Assembly (NCBI RefSeq): GCF_963678635.1
Contig: NC_087068.1
Coordinates: 20,564,914 to 20,628,913, forward strand
Length of the DNA stretch: 64,000 nt
Source: Symsagittifera roscoffensis
Taxonomy: Eukaryota; Xenacoelomorpha; Acoela; Convolutidae
Reading direction: 5' to 3'
Both the position numbers and the translations under genes were made by a program. The notes beneath the pieces were generated by a model, which had not been told where the DNA came from, made no database searches, and saw only the letters and a list, made by a program, of their open reading frames with translations. Below are positions 9,285 through 19,771 of the stretch, piece by piece; the stretch's first letter is position 1; every line of letters starts with the position of its first letter.

Positions 9285-11898
9285 AAAACTGCTACTTATT
9301 TTACTCTCTTCCGTTAGCTGATATCCAGGTTGAGAAATTAACATGGAAAGTTACCAAGTTTTGAGTATTCTGTTTTTCGAAACACATTTAATCAACTTAA
9401 AAACTGAAAAAATTTTGATGCTTCTATGGGCTGGATAAAAAAAAGACTCTAATGCACATATCTGCTGTTTTTCTCAGGTCTTCCAAGGCTTTTTCAGGCC
9501 AGGCCTTCTTTGCCATGTTTAGGCAAAAAAGCATTTGATTTTATGAAATCAAAAGATAGAATAGCAGATAAAAAATTAAATTAAGCGTGCTTCAACAAAA
9601 ATTTGAAGTAAACTTTGGTAAATACGATATTTGGTTATACTCAAAATCATGAAACTTATATCAAGCAAATGGGAAAAAGATGAGGAAAACATGTTTTTTA
9701 AGAAAACGACGAAGAAATTAGATGATGTTACTTTGTTTTAGCCTGGTGCATGTTGATATATTGCAACAATTTGTAATTCGGTGCAATTTTCAACCAAAGT
9801 TTTGATTTTCAAATTGCACTATTGAGAATGTGTAACCAGAATAGTGGTGCAACATTCGTTCAAAATTAGGCTTCAAAAATTCGACAAAAACGTTCAATTA
9901 TTCATCGAAAAAATGGAAGATCAAAGTTCAATCAAAACGTTTCCAACTTTCATGCATGTTTGCAAGATCTCTAGTTAGTTTTCTTCTTTTCTTGGAAACA
10001 AGGTTTCCAGCTGTGCTGAGTGTTGCATACTTAGTGTAAACAACTCAATAACACGCAAGTCAAATAGGGACCAAATATTCGCGAGAGCCTTCGAAGGTTT
10101 TCCTCCAACAAACGTTCAAACGTTGTTCGAAGATAAGGATGCACCACTGAGCTAAAAAGACCCCAAAAATGCTTCACGGTTAAACTTGCGGCTAGTTTGA
10201 AACAAAATCTCGGAAGGTTAATAACCTGTGGTTATGTCGGCAAGTCTCCTCCTCTGCCTAAATGCCAGTGGTTAGAGACCAACCGTTTACGTGCATGTTG
10301 CTCAAGAGTGAGACAACATTACCTAGCTAAAAAAAACAAGGAATAAGTAACAGAAAAGTTGTTATCCCAGACCAAAACAACAACTATTTGTAAAGAGATG
10401 ACCGTCTCGAATGTTTGCAATGCCCCTCGTGGATAAACTGTCTTAACATCTTCAACAAAAGATTTTTCCTCGTTGGTTGAAAAATATGCGAGCTTACCTA
10501 GTTGGTTGCAAATAGATAGTAGCGATTTCCCAGATTGAGTTTTGACCAGAATTAGCTAAACTAGCTAAGTTTTGGCAATTGAAAAGGAAGAAGCCGCTGG
10601 AAAAATGAAACGTTTTTTGTACTACTAACAATATTCATTATCGGCCGACTAAAAGAGGCAATTTTTTTTGCAAAAAAATCAAATAATTAAGAAAGTTGGC
10701 CATTCAGTCCAGTTTTGTCCAAAAGAGAAATATTAGAAATATCTGCTTTTCTGGCACTATTTATCTAAAAAAAAACACCTATAGAATTTTGCATAGAATT
10801 TTACATAATCGAAATGCTTCATATTATTTTATGAACTAGTTTATTTTAAAAACGTTCGGTTGGAGGTGATAAGTTGAAACTGATTTAAACCAGTGGCTCG
10901 GATTCTTGTTTGGATGCTATTCATGTAATGATATAAGGAAATGATTAGAAACGAATACAATGAGAAGTCTTATTGTTACCACTCTACAAAATGGTAAACT
11001 TTTCAGCAATCCTTTTAAGCTATTCGAATAAGCCTGCGAAATATCCGACGGATATTAAACTAATGATCCCTTTTCAACTATGGTTCACTGGGACATTTTT
11101 TAGCATTAAGCAAATTGGTACGTCTTTTGTTTGTTTCTGCTCGCATTTCAGCCTGAATTTCATTGTTTTTTTCTTTTTTTTAAAATGAAAACATCCATTA
11201 AGTTAACTTTGCCATTTTGCTCACAGAGTATAAAAGTAATCTGAGAATTAAAATTTAAAAATTATATTCTTTCTCCAAACAAATACATGATAACAACAAA
11301 ATCAAACAAGTAGTTCAAACAAATAATATATATCAATGACGCTTAGATTAAGGAGAGGATAAACAAAGGGTTTATTATAGTCTCGCCAAGAGCCTGCCTT
11401 ATTCTACTACTATATAATTCTAAAAACAATACCTAGAGCTGTGATATCGTTTGACTGCATGCACAGTCATACTCAACTCCTGTCGAAGGACCCTAGAAAA
11501 AAAAGAGACAATTTTTTCTTCTGTTGATTCAGCTTTGTCATAAAAAACCAAAATCTCAAAAACTACAATTTCTGAACTATCATTTTTTCCACTAGATGCA
11601 CAACTATATGGACCACTTCACGTAGTACTCGTGAAAAACTTCAGGACTTTTTTTTGCATACTTTACCAAGTTTTTAAGAAAAATCAAAGTTTAAGAAATC
11701 AAAGTTTTCTTAAACATATGTGATTTCTCAAAAACCAGCACAAATTGAGAGGTCATTTTTTCAGACTAGAATTGGAGTTATTTTGAACAATTTTCAACAC
11801 TTGAGGCAATATTTTCAAAAAAGTGGAAAAAAAGCCATTTTTCAGGAGAAATCAGAAACCTTTTTTTTGCAATACTTTTCTTTGATATAAAATTACTA
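9285..11898. other. Non-coding AT-rich DNA
   Basis: More than 2.5 kb without a credible gene, RNA gene or element boundary. The open frame at 10973-11188 is low-complexity and not supported. Confidence 0.5.
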
Positions 11899-12285
11899 TG
11901 TAACAGTTACTCGCTTAAGTCACATATAAGGTTAAGAGTGATAGGCTCTATAGCCATTGAAACAAAGGTCAAAGACACTATCTTTGTGCTTTTGTGCCTC
12001 AAACGATTGGAGCATAATCGTGGTTCTTTTATGAACTTTGGAAGCATTACAGCTTAAAGGCTTTTGCCAAGATAATCATCCCTCCCCGCTCCAGATAGAA
12101 ATGAGCACGCCCCATGGCTAGGTCTTTAAATATCTAAGACACGCGAAGGCATTTGAAAACATGGTATGAAATCTATAATAATTATTAGTTTTTGTTAGAC
12201 AGTGTGTGTTTGATTCATTCCAGATGGGTCACCGTGAAACTCACTTTATCTCAAAATGATATAAAATTTCATCAGAAAATTTGCA
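11899..12285 (-). mobile_element. Old partial LTR related to the 15-35 kb Gypsy element
   Basis: It begins TGTAACAGTTACTCGCTTAA and matches the left LTR at 15470 onward in the same order: ACATATAAGG, the segment GTCAAAGACACTATCTTTGTG, TTACAGCTTAAAGGC, and GATTCATTCCAGATGG. Many substitutions and small indels separate them, so this is a much older insertion. Similarity fades near 12285, leaving little more than the first half of the LTR; no internal region is attached. Confidence 0.75.
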
Positions 12286-12845
12286 TATTCCTATCAATTA
12301 AAAAACTTCAAGTTGTCAAAGAATTGAAATTGCTCTAAAAGTATTTTGACATTATCAGAGGCGAACAAAATTAGTTCAAGTTGACAATCATCAATAAAGT
12401 GACTATCTGAACCCGCATCTTGTCATTTTAGGGAACATCTCTAACCCCTTATCACAGCTTCAAAAAAACAAGAAATTGCTAAAAACGTGAAAAAAAACCA
12501 ATTAAGCATATTTTTACATAAGATTTTTTTACTTTTTAAGTTAAGCCCTTAAAACAATTTACAAAAAATCTCCTTTAACGCGTTTTAGGGGGAGGATGTT
12601 TTCATGGATCTTTTTCGAATTTCTCAGCCAATCAGACTACATTATGTTTTACGCAGAGCTAGGAGTTTTGAATTGAAATTAAACTTTGAGGTTGAACATC
12701 TCAACTTGGCCTACTTTGAAAGAAAATTCTTAAGTTAAATTGATCTTAATTCTGCTCACAAAGACTGCTTTAGGGCAAGACATTTTGCCCTATTAGTACA
12801 TTTTTAAACGCGCTGCAGCGGAGAAAAGCAAAAACGATTCGAAAC
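12286..12845. other. Non-coding AT-rich DNA
   Basis: No feature seen. Confidence 0.5.
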
Positions 12846-12846
12846 G

Positions 12847-12898
12847 GTATATGTTCGTAAACAGTTCGTAAATAGTTCGTAAAAAGTTCGTAAATATT
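12847..12898. repeat. 11 bp tandem repeat, ~4 copies
   Basis: GTTCGTAAA-type units (AGTTCGTAAAT) repeat four times with small changes. Confidence 0.7.
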
Positions 12899-13257
12899 TT
12901 GATTTCAAAAAGCTACACAAATTTTCAAAAAAAGAAAAATATTTGATTTTTTCAAATTTTTCAAATATTTAGACAAAATCTTGCACCCACCTTCAACAAT
13001 TTTAGATAATAAATTTGTAATTGTTGACTAAATAGTTTATATCAACTCAATTTGGAACAATTTAGGAGGTTGATAAAGTTGCAAATTACAATTTTTTAGC
13101 AGAAAGTAAATCACGTATGAATTATGTCAAATTGGCAAAGCACTTGAAACCTTCGTAATTTTTCAAGCAAAATGTGCGATGAAATTTTTTCGAGCTATAT
13201 TTTCGAGTTATGTTATTGAGCAGTGAACTTAAGCTCAAAACATTCATAGCTTTAGTA

Positions 13258-13325
13258 TGAAATAAAATACGCCCTATACTTATGGCTAATTAAAAAAGAA
13301 AATACGCCCTATACTAGTGGCTGGT
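13258..13325. repeat. Short direct duplication
   Basis: AAAATACGCCCTATACT..TGGCT occurs twice within about 65 bp. Confidence 0.6.
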
Positions 13326-13963
13326 TGTTATGAACAACTACCTTACTGACATCAAGGAAAAATTTGAACAACCCGATTCTCCTTTAGAGTATCTAAAATA
13401 AAAAAAATTATTTTCTAAACTACAAAAATCCAAACATACACATTTGATCCCCTTGAAATTTGAATTAAGAACAGTTTGAAACTCCTATAGTCCAATACAT
13501 TTTATCATGATCAATTATACTTGATTTTTTTCAACAAATCTGAAAAAAGTAATCGATTATAACAAAAATTCTTTACTTTACTTCTGAAAAAAATGTTTTT
13601 AATTAAACCAAGCTTGTATATAATCATCATAAGCGCTTCAAATTAAAAAATGGAGCAACAAAGTAATCAATTGCAGTTGAAACTTTGGATTGCTAGAATT
13701 TCAACATTGAAATCTTTGAAAAATGTGGCTTAGAAACAAGTAGAAAAACTCATCTTTAGCCGTTTCAAATGTATTCGAACTGCATTTTCGAATTAACCTA
13801 GAACGCCATAAAAAAAAGTTTATCTAACTGGTTTGTACTCTAGTTTTGAAAAAAATCTTAAATTCTATCTAGAGCTTTATCGATTTTGATTTAATTTGAA
13901 ATTAAATTGCCATAATTGCATTAAATGATTGTATTTTTTTTCAGATTTTCATAATTGCTCTTG

Positions 13964-14013
13964 ATTGGGTAGCAGCTATCGGCTTGACTTCAAGCCGATA
14001 GCTGCTACCCAAT
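13964..14013. repeat. Perfect 23 bp hairpin with 4-base loop
   Basis: Arms 13964-13986 and 13991-14013 are exact inverted repeats around ACTT. The arm contains GGGTAGCAGCTATCGGCTTG, and GGCTTGACTTCAAGCC resembles the GGACTTCAAGCC motif in the TIR of the element at 5203-5658, so this may be a collapsed relative of that family. Confidence 0.8.
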
Positions 14014-14025
14014 GAAATTTTGCAC

Positions 14026-14535
14026 AGAGGAATGAATTATCTGTGTGTCAAGATACGCGGCTAATTTCCAGACTTTCAAGCCGATGTTGTTTGCGCGACT
14101 GGAATTTCATTGACAGGATTTATTTTCTAGTCTAAAAAATTCTAGATTTTTGTTTCAGTTGCTGCTCGCTGTTCATCAATGGCGCTGGTCACAATTATTT
14201 TTTTTCGGTCGAGCCGATCGCAGTTAAGATTTCCTGGGGTATAACGGTCACAGACGCATCTCGTGCAAAGACTGGAATTGACAAACTTCGGTCGCGGTGG
14301 TCTGGAAGTGCCAATATTTGTTCCGCAAGTCTTGTAAAAAAAGCTTGTTCAAGAAGTTAAAATTTTTTCTAAATTTAAATTAATTTACAGCTAGTTGTCT
14401 TAAGTCCTTAAATAACATGAACTGACCCGTTTGAATTCTTGCCTTGTACACACATCAATATTCTTTCTAACTAATAGTACCACGCTTTTGAGGATCCTAA
14501 TTCCAACGAATATTTCTCAGGAAAGCCTCAAAAAT
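14026..14535. other. Non-coding, with a repeat fragment at 14287-14314
   Basis: Contains the partner of the GC-richer repeat seen at 2988-3014 (TTCGGTCGCGG..GTCTGGAA). Otherwise nothing recognisable. Confidence 0.4.
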
Positions 14536-14538
14536 AAA

Positions 14539-14850
14539 CAAGACTGCTCGTATCAGGGCGAAGCCCTGAATGTTCCGACTGTCTTTTAAGGTCTATGGAG
14601 CAGTAATAACATGAAAAATTATATGTAAAAAAATTTCTTCTGAATTTGAGATTTTGTTTGTAAAAATCATCACCCCACACGCCATATAAAGTACAAAGTG
14701 ACAGACTTCGCTCCTAGTAGCCAATCAATTATGGCAAAAAAGCTTCTTTCAGCCAATTTGGAACGATTTCTAAATTAAATCTCAGTTTACGCGTTAATAG
14801 CGCAAAATATATCGCGCGTTAATATTCCGAAATTGGCCAAAATGGCAATC
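14539..14850 (+). repeat. Hairpin-terminus repeat family copy with CGCGCGTTAAT core
   Basis: The terminus reads ACAAGACTGCTCGTA, then TCAGGGC-GAA-GCCCTGA (a 7 bp stem at 14553-14569), then ATGTTCCGACTG. About 200 bp later (14790-14850) is the family core: CGTTAATAG, TATCGCGCGTTAATA, TTGGCCAAAATGGCAA. The same two parts recur at 46411-47330 and, partly, at 51265-51588. I cannot place it in a known superfamily. Confidence 0.55.
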
Positions 14851-15469
14851 TTTAAAACCCCATAAGATACGAAATTAGTTACAAACAAAAAAAATATCTT
14901 TTCAAAATTAAGCTCAGAACAAAAATACCTTTCGAATGATATTTAAAAAATCCGTCAAAAATGGTTAGTTAAAAAGTCGAAATTTGTCTGAGGAAAAAAA
15001 CCCACCCCGAGCACAAATCTTCCGTTAATTTCGTTAAGAAAGTCGGAACAATTACTATCCAATACTAGTCCGACTTCAAAAGTTTGCAAGGTTGCAAGGT
15101 TGGAATATATGACATAAAGCCAATGCTTTTTCAAACTTTTAGCTTGCATACCAAAAGCAAGTATGTCAACAGGTAGGCGGGCTCGTTAAAATGTCCTGCC
15201 TTGAAAAGTTGACAAAAAAGAAAAGAGGTTAATAACATGTTCTACTGGAAACTATTGAAAATTATCAGCTCAGAACAACTGAAATTCTAAACATTTCTAT
15301 TGATTCAAAATAAATACCCAACAAAAGATTTATCACGTGAAAAGACAAGAATCAAGATTTTCAAAGTTCACTATGCTTGGAGTTAAGAAATTTTTATCCC
15401 ACAAAAAGCTTTTGAAGATCTGTAACTAACGCATTTTGACTCAGTAGTTAAATTGCTAATGAGCTTCCA
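14851..15469. other. Non-coding AT-rich DNA
   Basis: No credible gene; the frame at 14955-15149 is not supported by composition. Confidence 0.45.
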
Positions 15470-16193
15470 TGTAACAGTCGCCTACTTCGGTCACATATGA
15501 GGCTTAAGAAAAATAGGCCCTAATATAACCATTGGCTCAAGAGTCAAGGACACTATCTCTTGTGTTTTTCTACCTCAAAATGGTCGGAGCCAATTCGGTT
15601 CACTTGCGACATGAGACTAGAACCCGTTACAGCCTAAAGGCCACTACCAAAATAACCCCCACTCTAGAAAATAAGAACGTCCCCATACTTAGGTCTCAAA
15701 ATACCCAAAATACACGAACGCCGTTAAAAACAGGGTCGGAACAATCCGTTAAGGTACTTTTTATTGGACAGTGGAACTTTGATCCATTCCAGATGGATCA
15801 ACCTAAAACTCGCCTTACCTCAACATACTTATCATAAAATACACTCGGGAAAATTAAATTAGAAACTTACAAGCACCACACTTGAGAATCAGAGTAATTA
15901 AGCTATCTAGTAACTCTAGCATAAAAATAATTGAAAATAACTCGAGAAGTTTTCTATCAATGAATTCCAATCGAAGGAAATGAGTTTTAACTTGAGAATA
16001 TAGTTTTGGGTCTGAACCACTGGGAGACTTCAGTTGTCTACCTCCCACTGAAGGTTCACTCTGGTTCAGCTGAATTTCGATCTTCTTTCGTAATCACTCT
16101 ATCTCCTATATCAAGATAGGACAGCTCTACTCTCGTGTTTTTATTATAATCTCTTAAATTGCGAATAGCAATTTCCCGCTATTTTTTCTGTCA
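15470..16193 (-). repeat. 3' LTR of the Gypsy element
   Basis: It runs TGTAACAG...CTGTCA on the plus strand, with TG..CA ends and short inverted tips (CTGTTACA / CTGTCA). It is nearly identical to 34988-35661. The first ~45 bases (15470-15515) match the old LTR copy at 11899 but not the right-hand LTR. A 101-codon open frame on the antisense strand (15532-15837) is kept in both LTRs. The last ORF of the element terminates inside this LTR. Confidence 0.9.
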
Positions 16194-17170
16194 TTGATTT
16201 CTTCCCACCAGATTTCACTCAAGTCATCCCTCTGTTCTCTCGGCACTGTTCCTCGGATTTTTCTCAATAGCCTGTGTGAGTGATGCGACATCCGAGCCAA
16301 TCTTACGCACTTGGGCACTGAGAAGGCCTTGTCTATTAAAACCCTTTGGCTGGATACCTCCACCATTACCATGTGCAATAGATAGTGGCTGCCGCATAGG
16401 TTGGCCATCACTGACCCCACTAGAGGCTTCGCATTTAGAGGCAGACCATAGGCTTCCCTCATAGGAAATCCCATTTCCGCTTCAAGTCCAACCTTCCAGC
16501 TTTTGATGTGTTTCTGGGTTACCTGCAACACCCCGGGCCATGACTCCACGCTCAACGTGGTCACCAAATGGTGTTCAGACTCTAGCCTCTCCAGTGACTG
16601 CAGACTGCACATTCTCGAGAAGAATCCCAGAGCTGTTGCTATATTCACTGTGGTACTCGCGTAACACTCAGCCACTATCTGTACTTCACTCTTCTCCCTC
16701 TCTGTGATATCTTCAAACCAAGTGACTAGATCTTCTTTTTGGAAGGACTGTATCCTAACGCATGACCGTCCATCATAGGTGTGCTCGCCATTCCCACACG
16801 TCGAGTCAAGACAACTACCCGGCTCCAATTTCTCCACCGACCCTAGTTTACTCGTCGCTTTGCCTAACTCCTTCACCTGAGGCAAGATCAGCTTGTGCAC
16901 TATACTCATTGTTGCCAGATCCTCGTCCTGCGCCGGTAATAAGCTCACTCGCTCCGTGACTTCCTCGATCAGGCTCGCATGGGGATGTGGACACAAGGAG
17001 GGCCTCAGCAATTTCCACACCACTCCCAGATTCGTGACCAACATGCCATTCCCGTTACCCATCTTCAGCTCGATTCTTTTACTTGAGCGCGGTACGCTTA
17101 TCACCTCTGGTGTTTTCTCGAGAATCAAACCCAAGCTCAGTCTCTCTCTCTCTACTGTGTCTATTTCCAC
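16154..17170 (-). CDS. Gypsy-element terminal ORF, unknown function
   Basis: A 338-codon frame opening near ATG with even composition, so probably coding. It is the last gene of the extra module; its final ~13 codons lie in the 3' LTR, so the PPT is embedded in the gene. It has no signal peptide, transmembrane helix, or furin or fusion-like motif that would mark a classical env. There is a Cys/Gly cluster (SCLDSTCGNGEHTYDG) near residues 117-132 and a basic tail (RRLLRKIRG). I do not recognise the domain. The frame upstream (17203-17466) probably belonged to the same protein before frame loss. Confidence 0.6.
   Translation of the reverse strand: MEIDTVERERLSLGLILEKTPEVISVPRSSKRIELKMGNGNGMLVTNLGVVWKLLRPSLCPHPHASLIEEVTERVSLLPAQDEDLATMSIVHKLILPQVKELGKATSKLGSVEKLEPGSCLDSTCGNGEHTYDGRSCVRIQSFQKEDLVTWFEDITEREKSEVQIVAECYASTTVNIATALGFFSRMCSLQSLERLESEHHLVTTLSVESWPGVLQVTQKHIKSWKVGLEAEMGFPMREAYGLPLNAKPLVGSVMANLCGSHYLLHMVMVEVSSQRVLIDKAFSVPKCVRLARMSHHSHRLLRKIRGTVPREQRDDLSEIWWEEINDRKNSGKLLFAI
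16194..16213 (-). promoter_or_regulatory. Polypurine tract for plus-strand priming
   Basis: Immediately internal to the 3' LTR, the sense (minus) strand reads GGTGGGAAGAAATCAA, purine-rich and abutting the LTR's TGACAG start, where Ty3/Gypsy elements place their PPT. It lies inside the coding frame of the last ORF. Confidence 0.65.
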
Positions 17171-17202
17171 TATCTTCTCTTTCCAAAACTTTATTAGCTC
17201 CG

Positions 17203-17466
17203 CTACCTCGTAGTTCCTGTGAGCGCCTCCGGCTTCCGAGTCCAGGAAAGGGTTGTACGCCTCCCCATCACTCCAGACACGTACTGATATTCTCCCTTCT
17301 TATTGGGTTTCAAGTACTCTCCTGACGAGGCCAAGTTACGGTGTACGTCGTGTCCCTCCTCAAACTTCTTGTTGTTGAATCTCCGTATCTCGTCTAACTT
17401 CCTGTGGCTCTCTAGAGACTGCCTGGAACCATCTTCCTTTTCTATCCCAGTACTCTGAGTATACAT
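17203..17466 (-). pseudogene. Frameshifted continuation of the 17360-17830 ORF
   Basis: An 87-codon frame overlapping the end of the 17360-17830 frame by about 100 bases. Charged residues (FNNKKFEEGHDVHRN) and a Lys/Gly stretch look coding, while the overlapping end of the upstream frame turns Gln/Arg-rich. The frame change therefore lies within 17360-17466. No domain recognised. Confidence 0.45.
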
Positions 17467-18424
17467 TCAAGATGACTGCTGAGATTCTCCTTTCCACTGT
17501 CTTACTCCCGATTGCTCTTTGTTGACATGCTAGGATGGTGCTGTCAGTCATCACCGACATTATCCACCTCAAGAAACAAGTAGCGTCTTTCCTCCTTGCC
17601 AGGGTCAAGCCTGAGTTATCCCTAGCAATATGTTGCATCAATGTCTGATATATTTCTAGACTTTTTCCACCCAGTTTCAACTTGTCATGTGAGGTCAGCG
17701 TTTCTAATTCTATTCCCACCAGGCTCCACGCGAACATCAATTGTCCCGCTGTTCTGTCGAAGGGGCTCGCCATCAACGGCGACGCCGATGAGGATTTCCT
17801 CATTGCTTCTTCAAAATGATCCCTTAACAAATTCTGCCAAGTTCACTTCAGTTGTCTGCCCAATTCTAATTTGTTAATCTCAGCCTTCTGCTGGGTAGCC
17901 CAGTTGCGTCGCTTGCGTGACACTCCAGTGTCGAGTTTCTTTAGGCAGTCTTTTAGTTCCTTCAATGTTTCCAGGGCCACCCACCACGGCCGGGAGGTGT
18001 TCCTCGTTCTATTCTTCTCAAGAGGGTCACTAGTTACTTGCTTCCCATTGGCCTGGTGTTCATTTGAGACCCATTCTTTGCCAACGTCTACTTCCCATGT
18101 CTGCCCGCTCGTCGAACCTCGTTTCATCTTCGTCCTCTGGGCTGGAAGTCTTCTTCCGTTGTCGAGTTGGTGGAAACCTCCATCTCTCGTTCTACCTCGA
18201 GCAATTTCCTTCATTCGTGGCCACTCTTGTAGGCTGCTGTCTTCCACCGTGCCAGAACCATGGGAGCCCGTCTCTCTCAGGTTTTTCTCTGAGACTGCGT
18301 CCGCCGAAGGACTACCCAACCCTTCTACCTCTCTCTTTCTCTTGCGAGACTTCACGTCTTTACTTGGGGGCGTTGCCATTATCAACACTGATTCGACCTC
18401 TTTGTCTCCATCCAACCCTTCCAA
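17360..18424 (-). pseudogene. Unknown ORF of the Gypsy module, split by an in-frame TGA
   Basis: Frames 18424-17843 and 17830-17360 are the same reading frame separated by a single TGA at 17843-17845, so they are one ORF of about 350 codons with one internal stop. The N-terminal part is basic with an NLS-like SRKRKREVE and is probably disordered. The C-terminal part is helical and hydrophobic (LMFAWSLVGIELETL, CFLRWIMSVM). No ATG precedes the first codons in frame, so its true start is uncertain. It could be a DNA/RNA-binding or structural protein; function is unknown. Confidence 0.5.
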
Positions 18425-18532
18425 CTCTTGCCTCCCCCCTGCTCCAGCCTTAAGGAAATTAGTACTTTTAATTATATTACTAGTCTCAACTTTATCCCCC
18501 CTTACACCTTAAATTGTTTTATTGACAGTTTT
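18425..18532 (-). other. AT-rich spacer between Gypsy-module ORFs
   Basis: A short AT-rich spacer between the stop of the 412-codon ORF and the next frame, the most AT-rich point of the module. It could hold a splice site or a promoter for downstream ORFs, but no motif decides this. Confidence 0.3.
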
Positions 18533-19771
18533 TTATTTCAGAGTAGAGCTGTCTTTACACTCGTTTTCTTTGGTCTTTAGTGGCGCCTTTCTCAATTCGA
18601 CCATCTTGCTCAGCAGCTCTCCTCTTGCTTTTTCATCCAGACCTGTTCTCATCAGGACAGGTTCACCGAACTTCACCACCGTGCTCCACAGTTCTTCTTT
18701 GAAATTGTCTGATGTGATCTCGCTCTTCACCTCTCGGTTAAACTCTCTCAGGAATTCTCGCCAAGCGTTCTCATCCAGAGTCCCTAGGAACATGGTCTTG
18801 TTTCCCTCGAAGGTATTCTTTTCGCTTTCCTCTGCACTCAAGAGTATCATTCCCATATTGGAAGTCTCGCTCGTCAGTGGCAACTCTAGATTCTTGCGGG
18901 GAGATGAGGTCAGAGGTGGCGTGGCAGTGTCTGCCCAATCTTCTCCACTCAGATCTTTCAACAGTTCTTGAGTGGTGAAATCCTCCTCTGCTGGTTTTGG
19001 TTCAGGCGTGTTCCCCACTTCCATCTCCTCTCCTGCCTCACTGAGAGTCTCATCCATGCTTTCTTCTCCTGACTCGACTCTCCTTCTATCAAGTATCTTC
19101 CTGAACCGATCTTCTACAGGGCCGCTTTTTTTGTCTCCAGGGGTGACCACTGACAGGGGTGATGGTGTCGTTGGATCTGATTTCTTGTATTCCGTCAGAG
19201 CCACATACAACGGGCCTGCTGCATCCAGCTCCTCCACTTCCTGTCTCATCTCCACCTGTTCCAGTCCGTAAGGCGCCCGGTATTTTCTTGTGGCAAACTT
19301 CATTTCGTCTTTTAGCGCAATGTGTCCTTCTTCTACAATCATCCTGCCATCAACCCACACCGGTAACATATTATCCAAACCCGCCCGATCAAGCGTTCTC
19401 AAGATTTCTCGCACCTCGAATTTTGGGGGCATTGAGCCTCTCATCTTCTTCGCTTGAGTCGTCCATGAGTTTATTTTTATATCACAGGTGTGAAAATAGA
19501 CCGCTGCGGTATAGCCGATGAATAGGGGATCCCAGCCATCGGTGAATTCTTTTTGCTGCCTCTCCGCCGCTGCTCTCGCGATCAGGGATGGGACCACCAG
19601 GGAATTGTTCATTCCCAGCGTAATTCTCCTGACCGTTTGGAACTCGGGAATGGTTGCTGGCAAGATTTCCTTCTCCAGTATTGCCTCTAGCTCCCTTTTA
19701 ACCAACTCGAAGCTTTTCTTCCATGCGGGAATTCTCAAGATCTCTTGTTCACTCGCCGTCAGGGGATTCAA
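18533..19771 (-). CDS. Gypsy-module ORF, 412 codons, unknown
   Basis: A long open frame with coding-like composition. Residues 1-190 are mixed alpha/beta with Trp and Phe (WDPLFIGYTAAVYFHTCDIK). Residues 200-300 are acidic, Pro/Ser/Thr-rich and probably disordered (ESGEESMDETLSEAGEEME). The C-terminal 90 residues look helical (WREFLREFNREVK). No transmembrane segment and no recognised domain. The sequence upstream of its first in-frame TTG also reads as protein and overlaps the end of the previous ORF by a few codons, suggesting either a frame break or programmed coupling at 19768-19790. Confidence 0.6.
   Translation of the reverse strand: MNPLTASEQEILRIPAWKKSFELVKRELEAILEKEILPATIPEFQTVRRITLGMNNSLVVPSLIARAAAERQQKEFTDGWDPLFIGYTAAVYFHTCDIKINSWTTQAKKMRGSMPPKFEVREILRTLDRAGLDNMLPVWVDGRMIVEEGHIALKDEMKFATRKYRAPYGLEQVEMRQEVEELDAAGPLYVALTEYKKSDPTTPSPLSVVTPGDKKSGPVEDRFRKILDRRRVESGEESMDETLSEAGEEMEVGNTPEPKPAEEDFTTQELLKDLSGEDWADTATPPLTSSPRKNLELPLTSETSNMGMILLSAEESEKNTFEGNKTMFLGTLDENAWREFLREFNREVKSEITSDNFKEELWSTVVKFGEPVLMRTGLDEKARGELLSKMVELRKAPLKTKENECKDSSTLK

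Noticed and set aside
16154-17170. Classical retroviral env
   Set aside because: No signal peptide, transmembrane anchor or cleavage site is visible in any ORF after integrase.
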